The notes under the pieces are model-generated. The model was not told the DNA's origin and ran no database searches. It was given only the letters and a program-made list of their open reading frames with translations. The position numbers and the translations under genes were made by a program. A stretch of DNA of 64,000 nucleotides, taken from Cocos nucifera. Lineage: Eukaryota > Streptophyta > Magnoliopsida > Arecales > Arecaceae. Numbering within the stretch: the stretch's first letter is position 1; each line of letters starts with the position of its first letter. Of this stretch, positions 1 through 12,900 are shown piece by piece. The stretch is from contig QRFJ01000056.1 in NCBI GenBank assembly GCA_006176705.1, forward strand, positions 1,657,352-1,721,351, given 5' to 3'.

Positions 1-660
1 GACAACAAAAAATCATAATAATCAATAAAATAATTATATAAAAATTAAAAAAAATTATATATATTATTTAGGAAGTTATATGTATTAATAAAAAATTATA
101 TAAAGTATTAGAAAGCCATATATAATATTCAGGATGTCATATATATTTACATAGAGTTATATATATTCTTCAGAATATCATATATATTTACAAAAAATTA
201 TGTAAAGCATCAGAAAGCTATATATAATGTTCAAGATGTCATATATATTCATAAAAAATCATATATAATGTTTAGAATGTCATATATATTTATAGGATAT
301 TATATATTTATAAGAAGTCATATAAAGGCATCAAGAAGCCATATATATTATTTAGGATGTCATATATATTTATAAAAAGTCATATATATATATTTCAAGA
401 TATTATATATATTCACAAGAAATTATATATGTTGTTTAGGATATCATATATATTCACAAAAAATTATATAAGGTCTCAAGAAGTTATATATATATTGTTC
501 AAGAAGTCATAATATAATCACAGAAAGTCATAATAACCACAGGGTATCATATAAAGAGACAGAAAGCCATAAATATAATTCAGAACATTATAGAAAGTCA
601 TAAATATAGTTCAGGATGTTATATATACTCATAGAAAGTCATATAAAATATTATAGAGGA
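1..660. repeat. AT-rich degenerate tandem repeat array
   Basis: The stretch is built from variants of short blocks such as GGATGTCATATATATT, CACAAAAAATTATATA and AAGAAGCCATATATA, joined in changing order. Blocks of about 22-30 bp recur across the whole 660 bp, and the array may extend beyond the left edge. No ORF of note is present. It could be an AT-rich satellite, a decayed minisatellite or a matrix-attachment-like region; the sequence alone does not decide. Confidence 0.7.
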
Positions 661-1764
661 AAGAATATTTTTGTCACAAAAAATTTAATGAAAAAAGTTA
701 AACGATATTAAATATTATTTCATTATTACTCGTGGTTCAATATGATAGAATGGTGTGCTCTACATTACTTTTGTTATACCATATATGGTGCACAAAGAAT
801 TACTCTTCCCAACAAAAGATTGGAAATGGCCCAACTTTGATCATACCAAAATCAATGTTAAATTAAGCCCATGATCAGTCCAAATCATCCAGAATATTAC
901 TAAGCTTGTTGCGGAGGAGGTGGAAAGGGCTTCTTTATTATGTTATTTGTGCTATTTAACATGCCTATCGCTTATCCTTTCTTGATAAGAACATATCGCT
1001 TACCTTACAACAAAATTTTAAAAAAAAAAAAAAAAAAAAAATACAAACCTGCATTCCTCGTAATGAGATGATCATCCATCTTCTTGTTCATTGTTTATAC
1101 TAAGCTAGTGTTGTCTGCATTTTCGGAAGTTTGCCTTTTTGTCTTGTTATTTGAGTTATTAATAGTACATAAAAGAAGGGGGTCCTCGCCGCCTTTTTCT
1201 GTTTCAAAAAGAAAAAGATTAATTGTTATGACAAAACTGATTCGGATAGAAAAATCTTAGGACTCATTTTTTTTGTGGATAAATATTATAAAAATATTGA
1301 TCTATTTTTTTACTAATCAACTTATCAATATTTTTATATTTTTCAAGATGAGATAGTTACTTTTGCATATATAACATTTACTCATAAAATAAAAAAAAAA
1401 ATCTTATCCACCTAAAAAATGATTAAATCATTTTTTTATAAAATAGATATTTAATTTTATATCTAAAATATTCCATCCTCATTTTCAATATTTTCATCAT
1501 TTAATGCTCAATAATTTAGCCATCCATTTTCTTCAAATCTAAAAAGCATAAAAGATATTATAAAAAATATGAATAAATTTTAACAACTTATCCACGAAAG
1601 TAGTAACGTAAAAGAATATGGATAACAGATTTTGAAACAACTTTTCCATACATAAAAAAAAATAGATAAATTATTTTTCTATCTAAATATTATCTAAAAA
1701 ATATTTACCTAGAAAATATAGATTTCTAAGTAAGTATACAATTATTCTCAAAATAACTCAGAAA

Positions 1765-1815
<51 letters not shown>

Positions 1816-3300
1816 GATGAGCTCAAACCTGTGAAGGGGCAAAAAAAAAAAAAAAAAAAGAAAATCAATATCAAGTGGATTGATTCTTTTCAGGGGGCTT
1901 TATCTTTAATATTCTTATTAAGTTTGATGGGCTGCTTGAGTATTCCTAAAGGATTGGACAGAAAAATCTAAATAATTGGATTTGTTGGCCGATCCGGTTT
2001 GTATTTTCTAAGAACCTGCACAGATTCAAGCTAGATCCTGATCTTTGGGCTACAGAAAACAAAGCTTATAAAAGCCGATTTTTCCTTCCCCTATAGGAGT
2101 TAGTTGGCTGGGTGATTTTTGATTAATATAAGGCTATGCTTAAATGAACGGCCCAATTCATAAATCCTATAAAATTTTCGATCCAATTCCATAAAAATAC
2201 CCAAACAGGCACTTTAGATGAAAGCCCTTTAAAAGAATTAATCAGCTTGAGGTCAGATAGCCTCCTTCCATGAAAAGGCAACCCAGACTCCCATGCATAT
2301 TTAGCTAGTGCTGTAGCGTGCTTTTTCAAGAACAAAAGGGTAAACGTGCAGACCACATGCATCCCATATTGATAAATATAGCTAACTTGGCAATATCTTC
2401 TTGTAACAATGGATGGCTAGCAATGAGCTTTCAAAGAGGCATAATGATAGGTTTGGTTCCCAACAACTCAAATTTAGGCAGAAATAAGAATCCTATTTAA
2501 AAAAAAAAAAAAAAAATAAAGGATTGATCAAAAGTTTTTATTAAATAATTTCAAAAAATAAATATGGAGAAAATCATTAACATGTTTAGGTTTTTTCGCT
2601 TCTACATGTACTTTTCCAAGTAGAAAGAGAGAGATAGATAGAGAGTACAAAGTCATCAGACTTGGATCCAATGATTTGGATTCCTCTTCGAAAGGCTTGC
2701 CCCATGAACAACATTCAGGACTAACTGCAGTCCGCTACGATCTGCATGCACCACCTGACAAGCCATGAATGTTCATGAGTAAGTGCTAAATTTATGAAGA
2801 ATTGACTAATTTTGTTCAATTCCATGACCAAAGATGGTTTATAAAACCAACAAAAGACTGCTAATGATTTAAAAACAAAAAAGAAAAAAAAGAAAAAGAC
2901 AGAGAAAGGCTAGGTAGAGCCTCTTGCAGGCAAAAATCATCTTGGATATTTCTCATACATCCCTGATAAAAACCAACACAGATGCAAAAGACACATGCCA
3001 TTAATTTTTGGCTTTAGTAGGGAATATTTAATGAATATTCTCGGTAGCAAGCATGCACAATTAACTATGTTATTATATGACGATTCTTGTTAAAGTTCGC
3101 GGTTCACGGATGGAAAAAGTCTCGAGTCATCCTATAGTATCGCACCCCCTTTAGCCTATAAAAGGCCTTGTAAAAATTAAATTAGAAAGAAGAAGGAAAG
3201 CACAATGATTCTGATAGCTCGAAACCATTCTTTTTTAATTGTCAATCTCATATCCTTACCAAAAAAAAAAAACAAAGAAAGAAAATCTCATAAATTGCCT
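661..3300. other. AT-rich intergenic DNA, no gene recognised
   Basis: No coding region is supported. The stretch contains a poly(A) run at about 1020-1041, an (AT)n microsatellite at 1768-1813, and a poly(A) tract at about 2501-2517 following an uninformative 400-bp segment. That tract could be the tail of an old retroposed sequence, but I recognise no reading frame in it. Other A/T homopolymers are common. Confidence 0.5.
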
Positions 3301-4184
3301 TGTATCGGATAGATCATCGTTGCTTAGTCGAGACTTTTTTTTCTCGTCATCAGACCGACTAAGTTCGCAATAGACATGATTCTTTCAATTACGTTCCGAA
3401 CAGGCCGCTAAAATCCAACCCAACTCAGAAGGAAGAATCTCAATCAGTAATCAACCAACTAGAATCAGAAAGATTTTATCAACTATCTCAGACAGACTTT
3501 CGCCGAATGAACGACGATCAGCATATCTTAGTCGATGCTCAACCGACTTTCATGAAGATATCTGTCTCTTGGCAGAACACGTTCCCATTAGTCGGCATTC
3601 AACCGATTATCCACTTAGATCTTCGTCGACTAAATGTTATGAGCCCAACCTAGTCGGTGTTTAGCCGACTTGGTTTAACTTCCTGGAGATACTTGGCGTC
3701 TAACAAGCTATTCCTCGACAGAACTCGATGCCTTGCCAACTACTTTTTCAAATTCTTGTCGACTAGCAGAATCGACAATGGTTATCTGATAAGGATATTA
3801 ATTATCCTTTAATATGGTGCACAATAGTCGGCCATGAGCGGCCCATTACTCTATGTTAATGGCAATTAATGAGGTAACCATCCTCTAAATACTATAACTT
3901 CCACGTTCTGAATATGCAGGGGTGAGAGTCACATAGTAACAGCATTCCTGCTCTTTAAATATCGGTAAGTAAAGGAGGACCTGGTAAACTTTTTCAAGCT
4001 ATTAGCTTTTTTATTATAAACTTGGACTCTCGTCTCTATCTTTGAGCTGTTATCTTTCTCTAACTGACTTAACCATCGAAGGGTCCTCCATCGGACAACT
4101 TTCGATAAAATGACTTTCTTTCGCAGGTCTCTTGACACTCCCCGTATGGATGAACTCTTCAATCACAAGTCGACTACTCCATCA
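3301..4184 (+). repeat. 5' LTR of element 1
   Basis: It aligns along its length with 8197-9085; shared landmarks include CCGACTAAGTTCGCAAT near the start and CTTAACCATCGAAG near the end. It starts TGTATCGGATAG and ends TACTCCATCA. A promoter must lie upstream of the CTGACTTAACCATCGAAG region; a TTTAAATA motif near 3954 is the best TATA-like candidate. The two LTRs are clearly diverged, so the insertion is old. Confidence 0.88.
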
Positions 4185-4800
4185 GAGAATGGCCGCAATA
4201 GATTGGCATGCCAAGAAGGGGAGAGAGAGTCTGAATTCTCTCTTAAGCAATCATCATGGCAAAGACAATAGCTCAAGATGCTTCCGTCAGCTCAGCATAA
4301 CGTTTATCACGACATGCCGCACCATCGATGGCCTCTAAAGAACTCAATACTTCTCAGTTGACAACGACATCAAAACAACAATAACTTGCTGCGATAGCAT
4401 AGCAAATGAAAGTTTTGACGGTGGCTGTTCATAGTCTTCAGCAGCAACGTCAACGGCAACCTAAGGAATCGGCACTACGTGACTTGCCCTTTCGGCGTAG
4501 TCACCGATCCCGTTCTTCATCACGCCACTCAACTCGACATTCCAGACGGACGGACCATCGACTTGTCTGACAATCACCTTCACCAGACTTCCAGTGTGCT
4601 TCACGTCTTCACTCCATCGATCACCGATCTCCTTCCCCTTGATGAGTCTCTCAAAAGGGAAAGAGACCACGATCACCATCCAGTTTGTCTAAAGAAGGAT
4701 CCACTCTAGGATTCTCAAAACACCCTGACGAATCTCAACAACATCTTTAGAATACAATCGAAAGTTGAAGGAATTCGATCATCACTTGGAGTAGCTTTAG

Positions 4801-5520
4801 TTGAATAATCGAAATCCTATCGAGGACTATGGCATCAGCAATCATCCACCCTTTTCCCATCATATTCTTGATGAACTGATTCCTAGTCAGCTCAAGATGC
4901 CGCAGATGGAGCCGTATGATAGTTCCACCAATCCGCTTAACCACTTGGCAAGCTGTAAAATCTTGATGCACATTCTAGGAGCATCCGACGTCCTTCTATG
5001 CATCACTTTTCTGGCTACCCTTCAGAAAACTGCCCGGACATGGTACTCTGGACTTCAATCGGAGAGCATCCACTCGTTCAAGCAATTCGAACAACTTTTC
5101 ATGATCCATTTTGGCACCAACCAAAAGATGCCACGGACTTTCAATAGCCTTTTCTCCATCATTTTAACACTGCCACCCTCAAGGTCTAGGACCTCGATCA
5201 GTCTACCATCGTAGTGGCCATAAAATGAAGATTGCGAAGTTTCAGATTTACTTATTTCTTGGATAAAAATCCTCCCCATACATATCCCAAACTCCTTAAT
5301 CGTGTGCAGAAGTATATTCATGCCGAGGAAGCTGCTACTAACCAACACCAATCTGAAGGCAAAAGTCAAAAAAAAAGACAGAATGAAGGAACCTCTTCGG
5401 GACCCGACCAAACACCCATCAAAAGAGAGGCTCCACCTTCTTGCCCAAATCCAAAGCTTAAGAACTTCAGCAATAGGTATGATTCTTATACCCCACTGAT
5501 CATCCCTCGTGCATAGATTC
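4801..5520 (+). pseudogene. gag polyprotein remnant of element 1
   Basis: The frame starting at 4801 encodes a retrotransposon gag (capsid) domain. It has the usual sequence of a short leader, a 'MPQMEPYDSSTNPLNHL' stretch, a hydrophobic helix, and 'ARTWYSGL' followed by 'SFKQFEQLFMIHF'. Capsid proteins of this family package the element RNA. The frame breaks near 5214 and gag-like sequence continues in other frames to about 5520, including a lysine-rich linker. No intact zinc knuckle was found. Stops and frameshifts make it non-functional. Confidence 0.8.
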
Positions 5521-5899
5521 TCATGGAGATAGAGAGAGATGGTTATCTCCGACGGCCTCAACCGATGAAGTCATAGCCTACATCTGAGGATAGGAAGCAC
5601 TACTGCCCGATTCCACCATGACCACGATCATGACACCAAGCAGTGCATCCAACTTAAGAATGAGATTGAGGCTCTGATAAAAAGGAGATATCTTGGCAAA
5701 TACCTTTAGGGATGGCCTGCGTAATTACCCGCTGATCCATCGCAGCTGCTTCCTCAGGTAGAAACTCACACTTAACCTCCAACAGGCATGATCAATATGA
5801 TCTCGACAGAATCGAGACTTCGGGGAGCAGTCGACTCAGAAAGCTTCTTAAAACATTGGCAGACACGATATTATTTTTACTGAAGAAGACTCTCGAAGA

Positions 5900-7680
5900 G
5901 TTCAAACTCCTCATAATGACGTTGTTATTGTATCAATGATAATAGCTAATTATGATGTAAAGCGATGTCTCGTTGATAATGGATGTTTGGCTGATGTGAT
6001 TTTCTATTATGCTTTCTTTCGAATGCACCTTTTCACTGACCGACTAAAATTTGTCAATAGTCCCTTAATTGGATTCACAGGCAATTCAGTTAAAGTAGAA
6101 GGAGAAATAGAGCTCCTGGTTACTGTTGGATAATTTTCTCGGTAATCAATCATACAACTCAACTTTCTCATTGTCCAAATTCCTTCAGCCTGCAACATCA
6201 TCCTAGGAATACCTGGCTTAAATGCTCTTCAAGCAATCATTTCAATATACGATTTACTCGTACGTTTCCCGACAAAAAATGAAATCAAAAAAATGAGAGG
6301 AGATCAACGGTTGGCTCGACAATGTTACATGAAAATAATGAAAGGAAAACAACTAGCTGAAGCTCTTTCCATTGACGAACTCGATCAGAGAGAGGAGGAA
6401 CGTTAAGAACCTGTAAAGCAACTCATATTAACCCCCCTTTATGGAGAAGACCCGACTAAGACTATTCAAGTCGGATCTTCTTTAAGCGATGAGTTGTGGG
6501 AAAAGCTCATAATTTTTCTAAGGAAAAATGCAAACATCTTCGCTTGATCCGCCTCAGATATGCTAGGCATCCTATCAAAAATAATTATTCACCGACTGAA
6601 TATTGATGATAAATATAAGCTGGTGAGGCAAAAGAAAAAAAGTTTCACTCTTGAGCGATAAAAAGCCATTGATGAAGAGGTTGATAAGTTATTGACAACC
6701 AACTTTATTTGCAAAGCTAACTATCCCGACTAGCTCGTGAACGTTGTGATGGTGAAGAAAGCTAATGGCAAATGGCAAATATGTATCGACTACATCGATT
6801 TGAATAAAGCTTATTCCAAGGACAACTTTTTATTTTTTTCAAATCGATCAACTAGTCGATGCCACATCAGGCCATCAACTACTTAGCTTTATGGATGCTT
6901 TCTCCGAATACAATCAAATTCGAATGGCAATCGAAGATGAGGAGAAGACAGCATTTATTACCGACAAAGGTTTATATTGTTATAAAGTCATACCTTTCGG
7001 TCTCAATATATATATCAAAGGTTGGTCAATAAAGTCTTCAAGAATTAAATCGGTTGAAACATGGAGGTATACGTTAACAACATGCTCGTCAAGAGTACTG
7101 AAGTTCAACTCCATATCGACGATCTTGCAAAATCTTTTGGTGCCTTGAGAAGACACCAAATAAAATTAAATCCAACTAAGTATGCCTTCGAAGTCACTTC
7201 AAAGAAATTTCTCCATTTCTTGATCACGAAGCGCGGCATTGAAGCCAATCCTGAGAAAATCAAAGCCATTCTCGATATGAAACCATCCACTTTTCATCGA
7301 GATATTTAGAGGTTGGCAGGACACATCGCATCTTTAAGCCAATTTATATCTAAGTCAGCAGAATGATGTTTTTCCTTCTTCAAGATTCTCAGACAAATGA
7401 AGAACTTTACCTAGACAGAAGAATGTCAGAAGGCTTTCGACAACCTCAAAAATATCTAAGTTGTCCTTCACTTTTGACAAAACCAAACATCGGTGATGAA
7501 TTGTTCTTATATTTGGCTGCAACCCCTGAAACTGTTAGCCCAATATTAGTTCGAGAAGAAAATAAAGTACAAAAATCAATTTATTATACAAGTCGAGTGC
7601 TGCATGAAGTGAAAATAAAATATTCTCAGATCGAGAAAGTCGTCTTCGCTATCATCACAACTATTCGACGACTATGACCA
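5900..7680 (+). pseudogene. pol remnant: protease, reverse transcriptase, RNase H of element 1
   Basis: The aspartic protease region (about 5930-6290) shows the D-N-G active-site triplet in 'CLVDNGCLADVIF'. The reverse transcriptase runs from about 6550 to 7310. It shows 'FMDAFSEYNQI' (catalytic block A), 'VIPFGL', and the block C position reading Y-V-N-N where Y-V-D-D is expected, so both catalytic aspartates are gone. The following RNase H (about 7363-7680) has 'LFLYLAATPETVSPILVRE' and 'YYTSRVLHEVKIKYSQIEK'. The frame is broken many times. It is typical Ty3/gypsy pol without activity. Confidence 0.85.
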
Positions 7681-7821
7681 TATTTTCAAGCCCATTCGAC
7701 GAAAATCTTTACCGACCTCCCCGTGAGAATGCTACTCCAACGACCAGATACTTTAGGGAGAATGGCTAAATAGGCAATCAAACTTAGCGAGTTCGATCTT
7801 TTTTATGTTCCTCGACCTTCA

Positions 7822-8151
7822 ATGAAAGTTCAGATTCTCACCGATTTTATTGTCGAATACGTGCCTACCGAGGATGTCCAAGTTAAGGAACAATCTCAAG
7901 GAAAAACTTCAAGACTTGCATGGATTTTGCATGTAGATAGAGCTTCAAATGCCCAAGGATGTGGAGCAAACCTCATTTTAACCAATATCAACGAGATGGT
8001 GACTGAATATGCTCTTCGATTTGCCTTTAAAATTTTAAATAATCAAGCCAAATATGAAGTATTGATCACTGAACTAAAGATCGCCAAGGATCTCGGTATG
8101 AAGTGCATAAAAGTGTTTACCAATTCGCAACTAGTCGCCGAACGATCCTAA
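7822..8151 (+). pseudogene. second, archaeal-type RNase H domain of element 1
   Basis: A separate RNase H fold follows the normal one. It reads 'WILHVDRASNAQGCGANLIL', then 'NQAKYEVLITELKIAKDLG', then 'VFTNSQLVAE'. In active members the motifs are D-G-S-x-N, the E of 'AEYEAL' and the D of 'DSQL'. Here the D-G is D-R, the E is K, and the D of 'DSQL' is N, so catalytic residues are lost. A second RNase H (aRNH) marks the Tat clade of plant gypsy elements. The frame ends at 8151 with a stop, just short of the polypurine tract. Confidence 0.8.
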
Positions 8152-8183
8152 GGAAAATTCGAAGCTCGAGATCTTATCCTGCT

Positions 8184-8196
8184 CTTGGGGGGCAAA
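8184..8196 (+). other. polypurine tract of element 1
   Basis: The tract TTGGGGGGCAAA directly abuts the 3' LTR start (TGTTGGGATAG). Plus-strand priming sites of LTR elements sit exactly there. It survived the deletion that removed the integrase. Confidence 0.75.
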
Positions 8197-9085
8197 TGTT
8201 GGGATAGATCCTCGTCACTTAGCCGATACTCTTTTTTTCTTATCATCAAACCGACTAAGTTCGCAATGGACGTGATTCCCTCAATTACGTTCTGAATAAA
8301 CTGCCGAAATTCAACCCAACTTAGAAGGAAGAATCTCAATTGATAATCAACTAACTAGAACCAAAAAGATTTTACTAACTATCTCAAACGAACTCTCGCC
8401 GAGTGAACTCTCGCCAAGTGAATGATGATCAACGTGTCTTAGTCGAAGCTCAACAAACTTCCAAGAAGATATTTGCCTCCTGACAGAACACGTCCCTATT
8501 AGTCGGCATTCAACCAACCATCCACTCGGATCTTCATCAACTAAATGTTATAAGCCCAACCTAGTTGGTGTTTAACCGACTTGGTCTAACTTCCTGAAGA
8601 TACTCGACACCTGACAAACTATTTCTCGATGGAACTCGATGCCTTACCAACTACTTTCTCGAATACTTACTGACTAGTAGAATCGACAACGATTATTCGA
8701 CAAAGATATTAATTATCCTTTAACATGGTGCGCAATAGTCAGGATTGGCCTATTACTCCATATTAACAATAATTAATGAGATAAATGTCCTCTAAATGCT
8801 ATAACTCTCATGTCCCAAATATGTAGGGACAAAAATCACACAATAACAATATTCTAACTTTATAAATACCGATAAGCAAAGAAGGACTTGATAAGCTTTT
8901 TTGAATTATAAGCTTTTTGATTATAAACTTGAGCTCTCATCTCTATGTTTAAGTTGTTCTTTTTGACTGACTTAACCATCGAAGAATTCTTTATCGAATA
9001 ACTTTCGGTAAGACAGCTTTTTTAAACGGATCTCCTAATGCTCCCCACGAGTAATGTCTTCAATCACAAGCGGACTACTCCACCA
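8197..9085 (+). repeat. 3' LTR of element 1
   Basis: Partner of the LTR at 3301-4184, starting TGTTGGGATAG and ending TACTCCACCA. It is about 5 bp longer than its partner. Small changes include a duplicated 'CTCGCCGAGTGAA'-like stretch near 8396-8425. Confidence 0.88.
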
Positions 9086-9949
9086 TACCTTGTTTCACGT
9101 CCTAGTTTCTCATAATAATATATTTTCCGAATGCTGCACTGTTGAATGGAGGTCCCTTTACTTTCTTTCAGCCCTTCCTCTGACAAAATGAGTCCATAAA
9201 ACAGATGAAAACTCACAAGACCAGCGTATCAACCATCATCCTGTTCCACTTCCCAAAGTCACCAAGCTCCAACCAGAATCGGCAGGATCTCAGGCATATA
9301 GATCGATCACAATATCCCCAAGCATCACAAAAAGCACCGAGTCCAAAAGGTTAGGCCTCCTAAACAAAACAGCTCATCCCCTTGAATAAGCTATCCCACC
9401 ACAAACACAACTTCACAGTCTTAGCAGGCCACCATGGACATCTACACATGAATAAACGAAAGAATCTGTACAATTAAATGGAATTTCTCTATCCGGCAAT
9501 ACAATTTATCCGGTCCCACTCGACCCTCTCTGTGCTTAAGGCGATAGGCATGCTTTGCCAACCAGTTTGTCTCAATTTGTTTGCGGTGTATCTCCGAAAC
9601 CCCGGAAGGGTCCCAAAGCTGAAAGAAAAGGGAACGACAAACTCTCAAACACCACGTATACAATGCGCAAATCTCCAAAGAATTAAAGCCTCCTGGTCCT
9701 GCCATCATCTCTCTCAATGCTGACGGGGTATCGGAGGACCACTCCAAGTCTCCAATACATCACAATTCAGCAGGAGCACCGAACATGTGAAGCTTCGTAC
9801 GGTGTAACTCCAAACTGGACCGGCAGCATCCATCAAGCCAAAACCCAGCTACAGCGTACAGGGGGTGCCACCAAAAGCTTCTGCTAGGAGCTTGCGGCCA
9901 AGAAGCCAAATGATACGATTGAGACTGATAGTGTGAAGGATAAATCACG
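9086..9949 (-). other. 3' flank and probable 3' UTR of the WD40 gene
   Basis: This lies immediately after the stop codon of the minus-strand WD40 gene and before element 1. It has gene-like base composition and no separate coding signal, so part of it is probably the 3' UTR. I cannot fix the polyadenylation site. ORFs here on either strand do not resemble any family I know. Confidence 0.45.
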
Positions 9950-12900
9950 TTACAACTGCACTGGTAATCCGTAATTCTGGAACGACCTGATCCTCCCATC
10001 CCATCCAGCAGTTACTATAACTTGACCCCATGCATGGGAGGTGTTCTGGCAAGAGGATTTTAGGAATTTGTACTGGGATTTACACAAGGCAGATGTTGTC
10101 ATGGAGCTCGAGGGAAGCTTTTCCTCAGGCCATGTCGCAGAGCCCTTGGGAAGAAACTCTGAGATGAACTCATGGCGCAGGGTGAAGCTACCAGAAGGCG
10201 ACAGATGGAGTGTGTTGTTGCCAAAAGAATCTTCATCAAGATGGGAACCATCATCCGTAGTTCCAGCTTGGTCCAGGGAGACATCCTCATGTGAGGGGAG
10301 AACCTCGAAGGTGACAGAGACTGGATTTCGACGTCCCAGGCCATGCCAAGGTATTGCAACAGATACGCAGTCGGAGGAGAAACGCTCACAAGACCATGTG
10401 CTCTTCAAGTGGTTGGAAGATGGCACTTCCTGGTTAGCATGGTTCCATACATAGACATTAGAGTCGTCGCAGGCGGAAATGATATGCCGCCCGTCTGCAG
10501 TGAACGATGCAGATATCTGACTTCCAGCATTCCACGGACCTGAAAAATGGAGTAGCAAGTATATGTAAAGAATGAAGTGAAAAAAGTAGATGGCTTTATG
10601 AGGATAGAAAGATTTTATACCCTTGTATTTGGAGACAACATCAATCCCATCAAGAATTCGAATATGTGAGTCAGCAGAAGCAACCAGTAGTTTTCGATGA
10701 TCACTTGGGCAAAACTGGAAATGAAAAAATAGAAATAAGAAACAATTGAGTGTGAAGAGTCGATGAACATGTAACGATGTCTAGCCAGAGTTTCAAGGGA
10801 AGCTACCTGAAAGCCGGTTATCCTCTTGAAAGGAGGCTTCTTTTTACCCAGTAGGGGGACCCGAACCTCTAGTTGTAGATGATTATCTGATCCATAATAA
10901 AAGAAAGCAATAAGCAGCCATAAACTAACTTGCATAGCCAACACTAGAAAGTGCATTGCAGCTTTCAAACACAAATACGAAGTAGTACTGACATTAACAC
11001 AGTGCAATGTAAAATACAAACAATATTTAATATGCAGTTCTAACTCTGGAGAATCTTATTCATAAGTACAACCATCATATATTCCTGATTCTATAACAGA
11101 AAAACTTGTTTCAAGTTAGAAAGAGCAAGCAACAGCAATGCTTCAAAAATCACAAGGCAAATAGTTGCTGATAACATTTATCATAAGATGACGATCTCAA
11201 CAAACATGAGTCAGTGGGATGGGGAAAGCAAACAGTGTAGCAAAACTAGTAGCGTAGACACCAGTACAAATGGCAGCCAGATGATATTATCATACGTGTG
11301 GCTCACATTTAATTAAAAGGACAAAAATGAGCGAATAGTGAGCCAGAACAATTTTGCCGGATTTGATGGTATTCTTTGCGATCAAGAGTGAAAAATGGAT
11401 AGTGAAACATTGCAGAAAATAGGACAATTAAAAAGGCCTGCACTTCATACAGCAAGGTGATTTCAACCATGAAAGCATCAACTTCCTAAAACAAATTTGC
11501 AAGTTGCTGATAAGTTGCCCATTGATGTATTGCCACGTAAAGGACAGCATTTCCACATAATCAATTATTTTCTAGACAGAACAAGTATGCTCACTTCGCC
11601 ACATATGTAAAATGTGTACTTGTGAATCACAATATTCCTTAGACCTCAGCATTTGACATGTTAGACCGAACGATGTGGATATGTGCATCTTGTAAGTAGA
11701 CTGAATTCTATTATTATGGCAACAACTTCAAGCAACCACAACACTCAATTTGTTCAACTACTCTCAGCAAACCCAAAATAGTATGTCCATGGACCACCTA
11801 CTGAGATCAGCAGATTGCAAAGCTGATAAAAGATGACTGCTACTTCAACTTTCAGGAGGAAAGCTTTATAAGTGCTTTGGCAGGGGACTGTTTTACAGGC
11901 AAGCAATTATACTAAAAGCAATAAGGATCCAGCTAATTTATCCTGCAACATATAACAACATGGGGTTCATGGCTCGGCATCACTCGAGCCATGTCAAAAA
12001 CATATTCAGACAAAAGAAATTTGTAAAGGAAATAACATTTAGACCATTAAGCATACCTGATGCATCATAAAAGCGACAATCTCCTGTCAAAGTGCCAACT
12101 ACTATGCCCTACAAGAAAAAAGTACAAGCATTTATTTACATAACGTTCCATAACTATCAATTTGTTGAAACACCGTTATGGAGAACAGTAATTAACATAC
12201 CTTTCCATCAGGCCAGTAACAGACAGCAGTGACTATTTCTCTGGTATCAATCCAATCCACTACATGACATCCTGGAACTTCCCAGATACGAGCTTTTCCA
12301 TCTATAGAGCCACTGACAAAATAATCCTCATCGACAGGATTAAACTGAACACATGTCACTGGATATAATGCATTAGAAAACAAAAGAACTTATGAGAACA
12401 ACAAACTAAAAGGAGCTAGCAAATTAAATACAAAAAGATAGATCAACAATAATACATCCATTAATATAACAAGTCTATTACCATAATTGCTGTGGCAAAA
12501 CACTTTGAAGCAGCTATCGCATCCAACTTGCCACAGGCGGGCAGTTTTGTCTATGGATGATGACAGGAGATACTGCAAAAAAAGCGTGCATTGGCATTCA
12601 AAGAAGAGTTTTAGCATGGCCTTGATAGACATTAAAATGAAGAGATTTCAGCTTACAAGCACATGGATAAATACAAGTTTTTATGAAGATATCTTACCTT
12701 ATTATTTTTCGACCAAGAAAGATCCAACACATCACCATCATGTCCATGAAACTCATGCAATGGTTTCTCGGATATCCGAAAAACCTCCGGAGGAATGAGA
12801 ACACAAGCTGAGTCCGAAGTCCTCTTCATGCTCCTCAACTTAGCCTTTCTCTCCTTATCAGCATATAGAGGAGCTAATTCAGAATTATGGTTCACCGAAA

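Larger units (their letters stand above)
3301..9085 (+). mobile_element. Ty3/gypsy LTR retrotransposon, Tat type, integrase deleted (element 1)
   Basis: Two direct LTRs, each starting TG and ending CA, enclose gag, protease, reverse transcriptase, RNase H and a second archaeal-type RNase H on the plus strand. The flanks TGCCT (3296-3300) and TACCT (9086-9090) match at 4 of 5 bases and look like a decayed target-site duplication. The order gag-PR-RT-RH-aRNH is typical of the Tat clade (Retand/Ogre-like), but the integrase that should follow aRNH is missing: only about 45 bp separate the aRNH reading frame from the 3' LTR. Many stops and frameshifts make this a dead copy. It lies under 1 kb beyond the stop codon of the convergently oriented WD40 gene. 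Confidence 0.9.

Noticed and set aside
2100..2520. Poly(A)-tailed segment considered as a processed pseudogene or LINE end
   Set aside because: No reading frame on either strand resembles a known protein and no flanking duplication was seen; A runs are common nearby.
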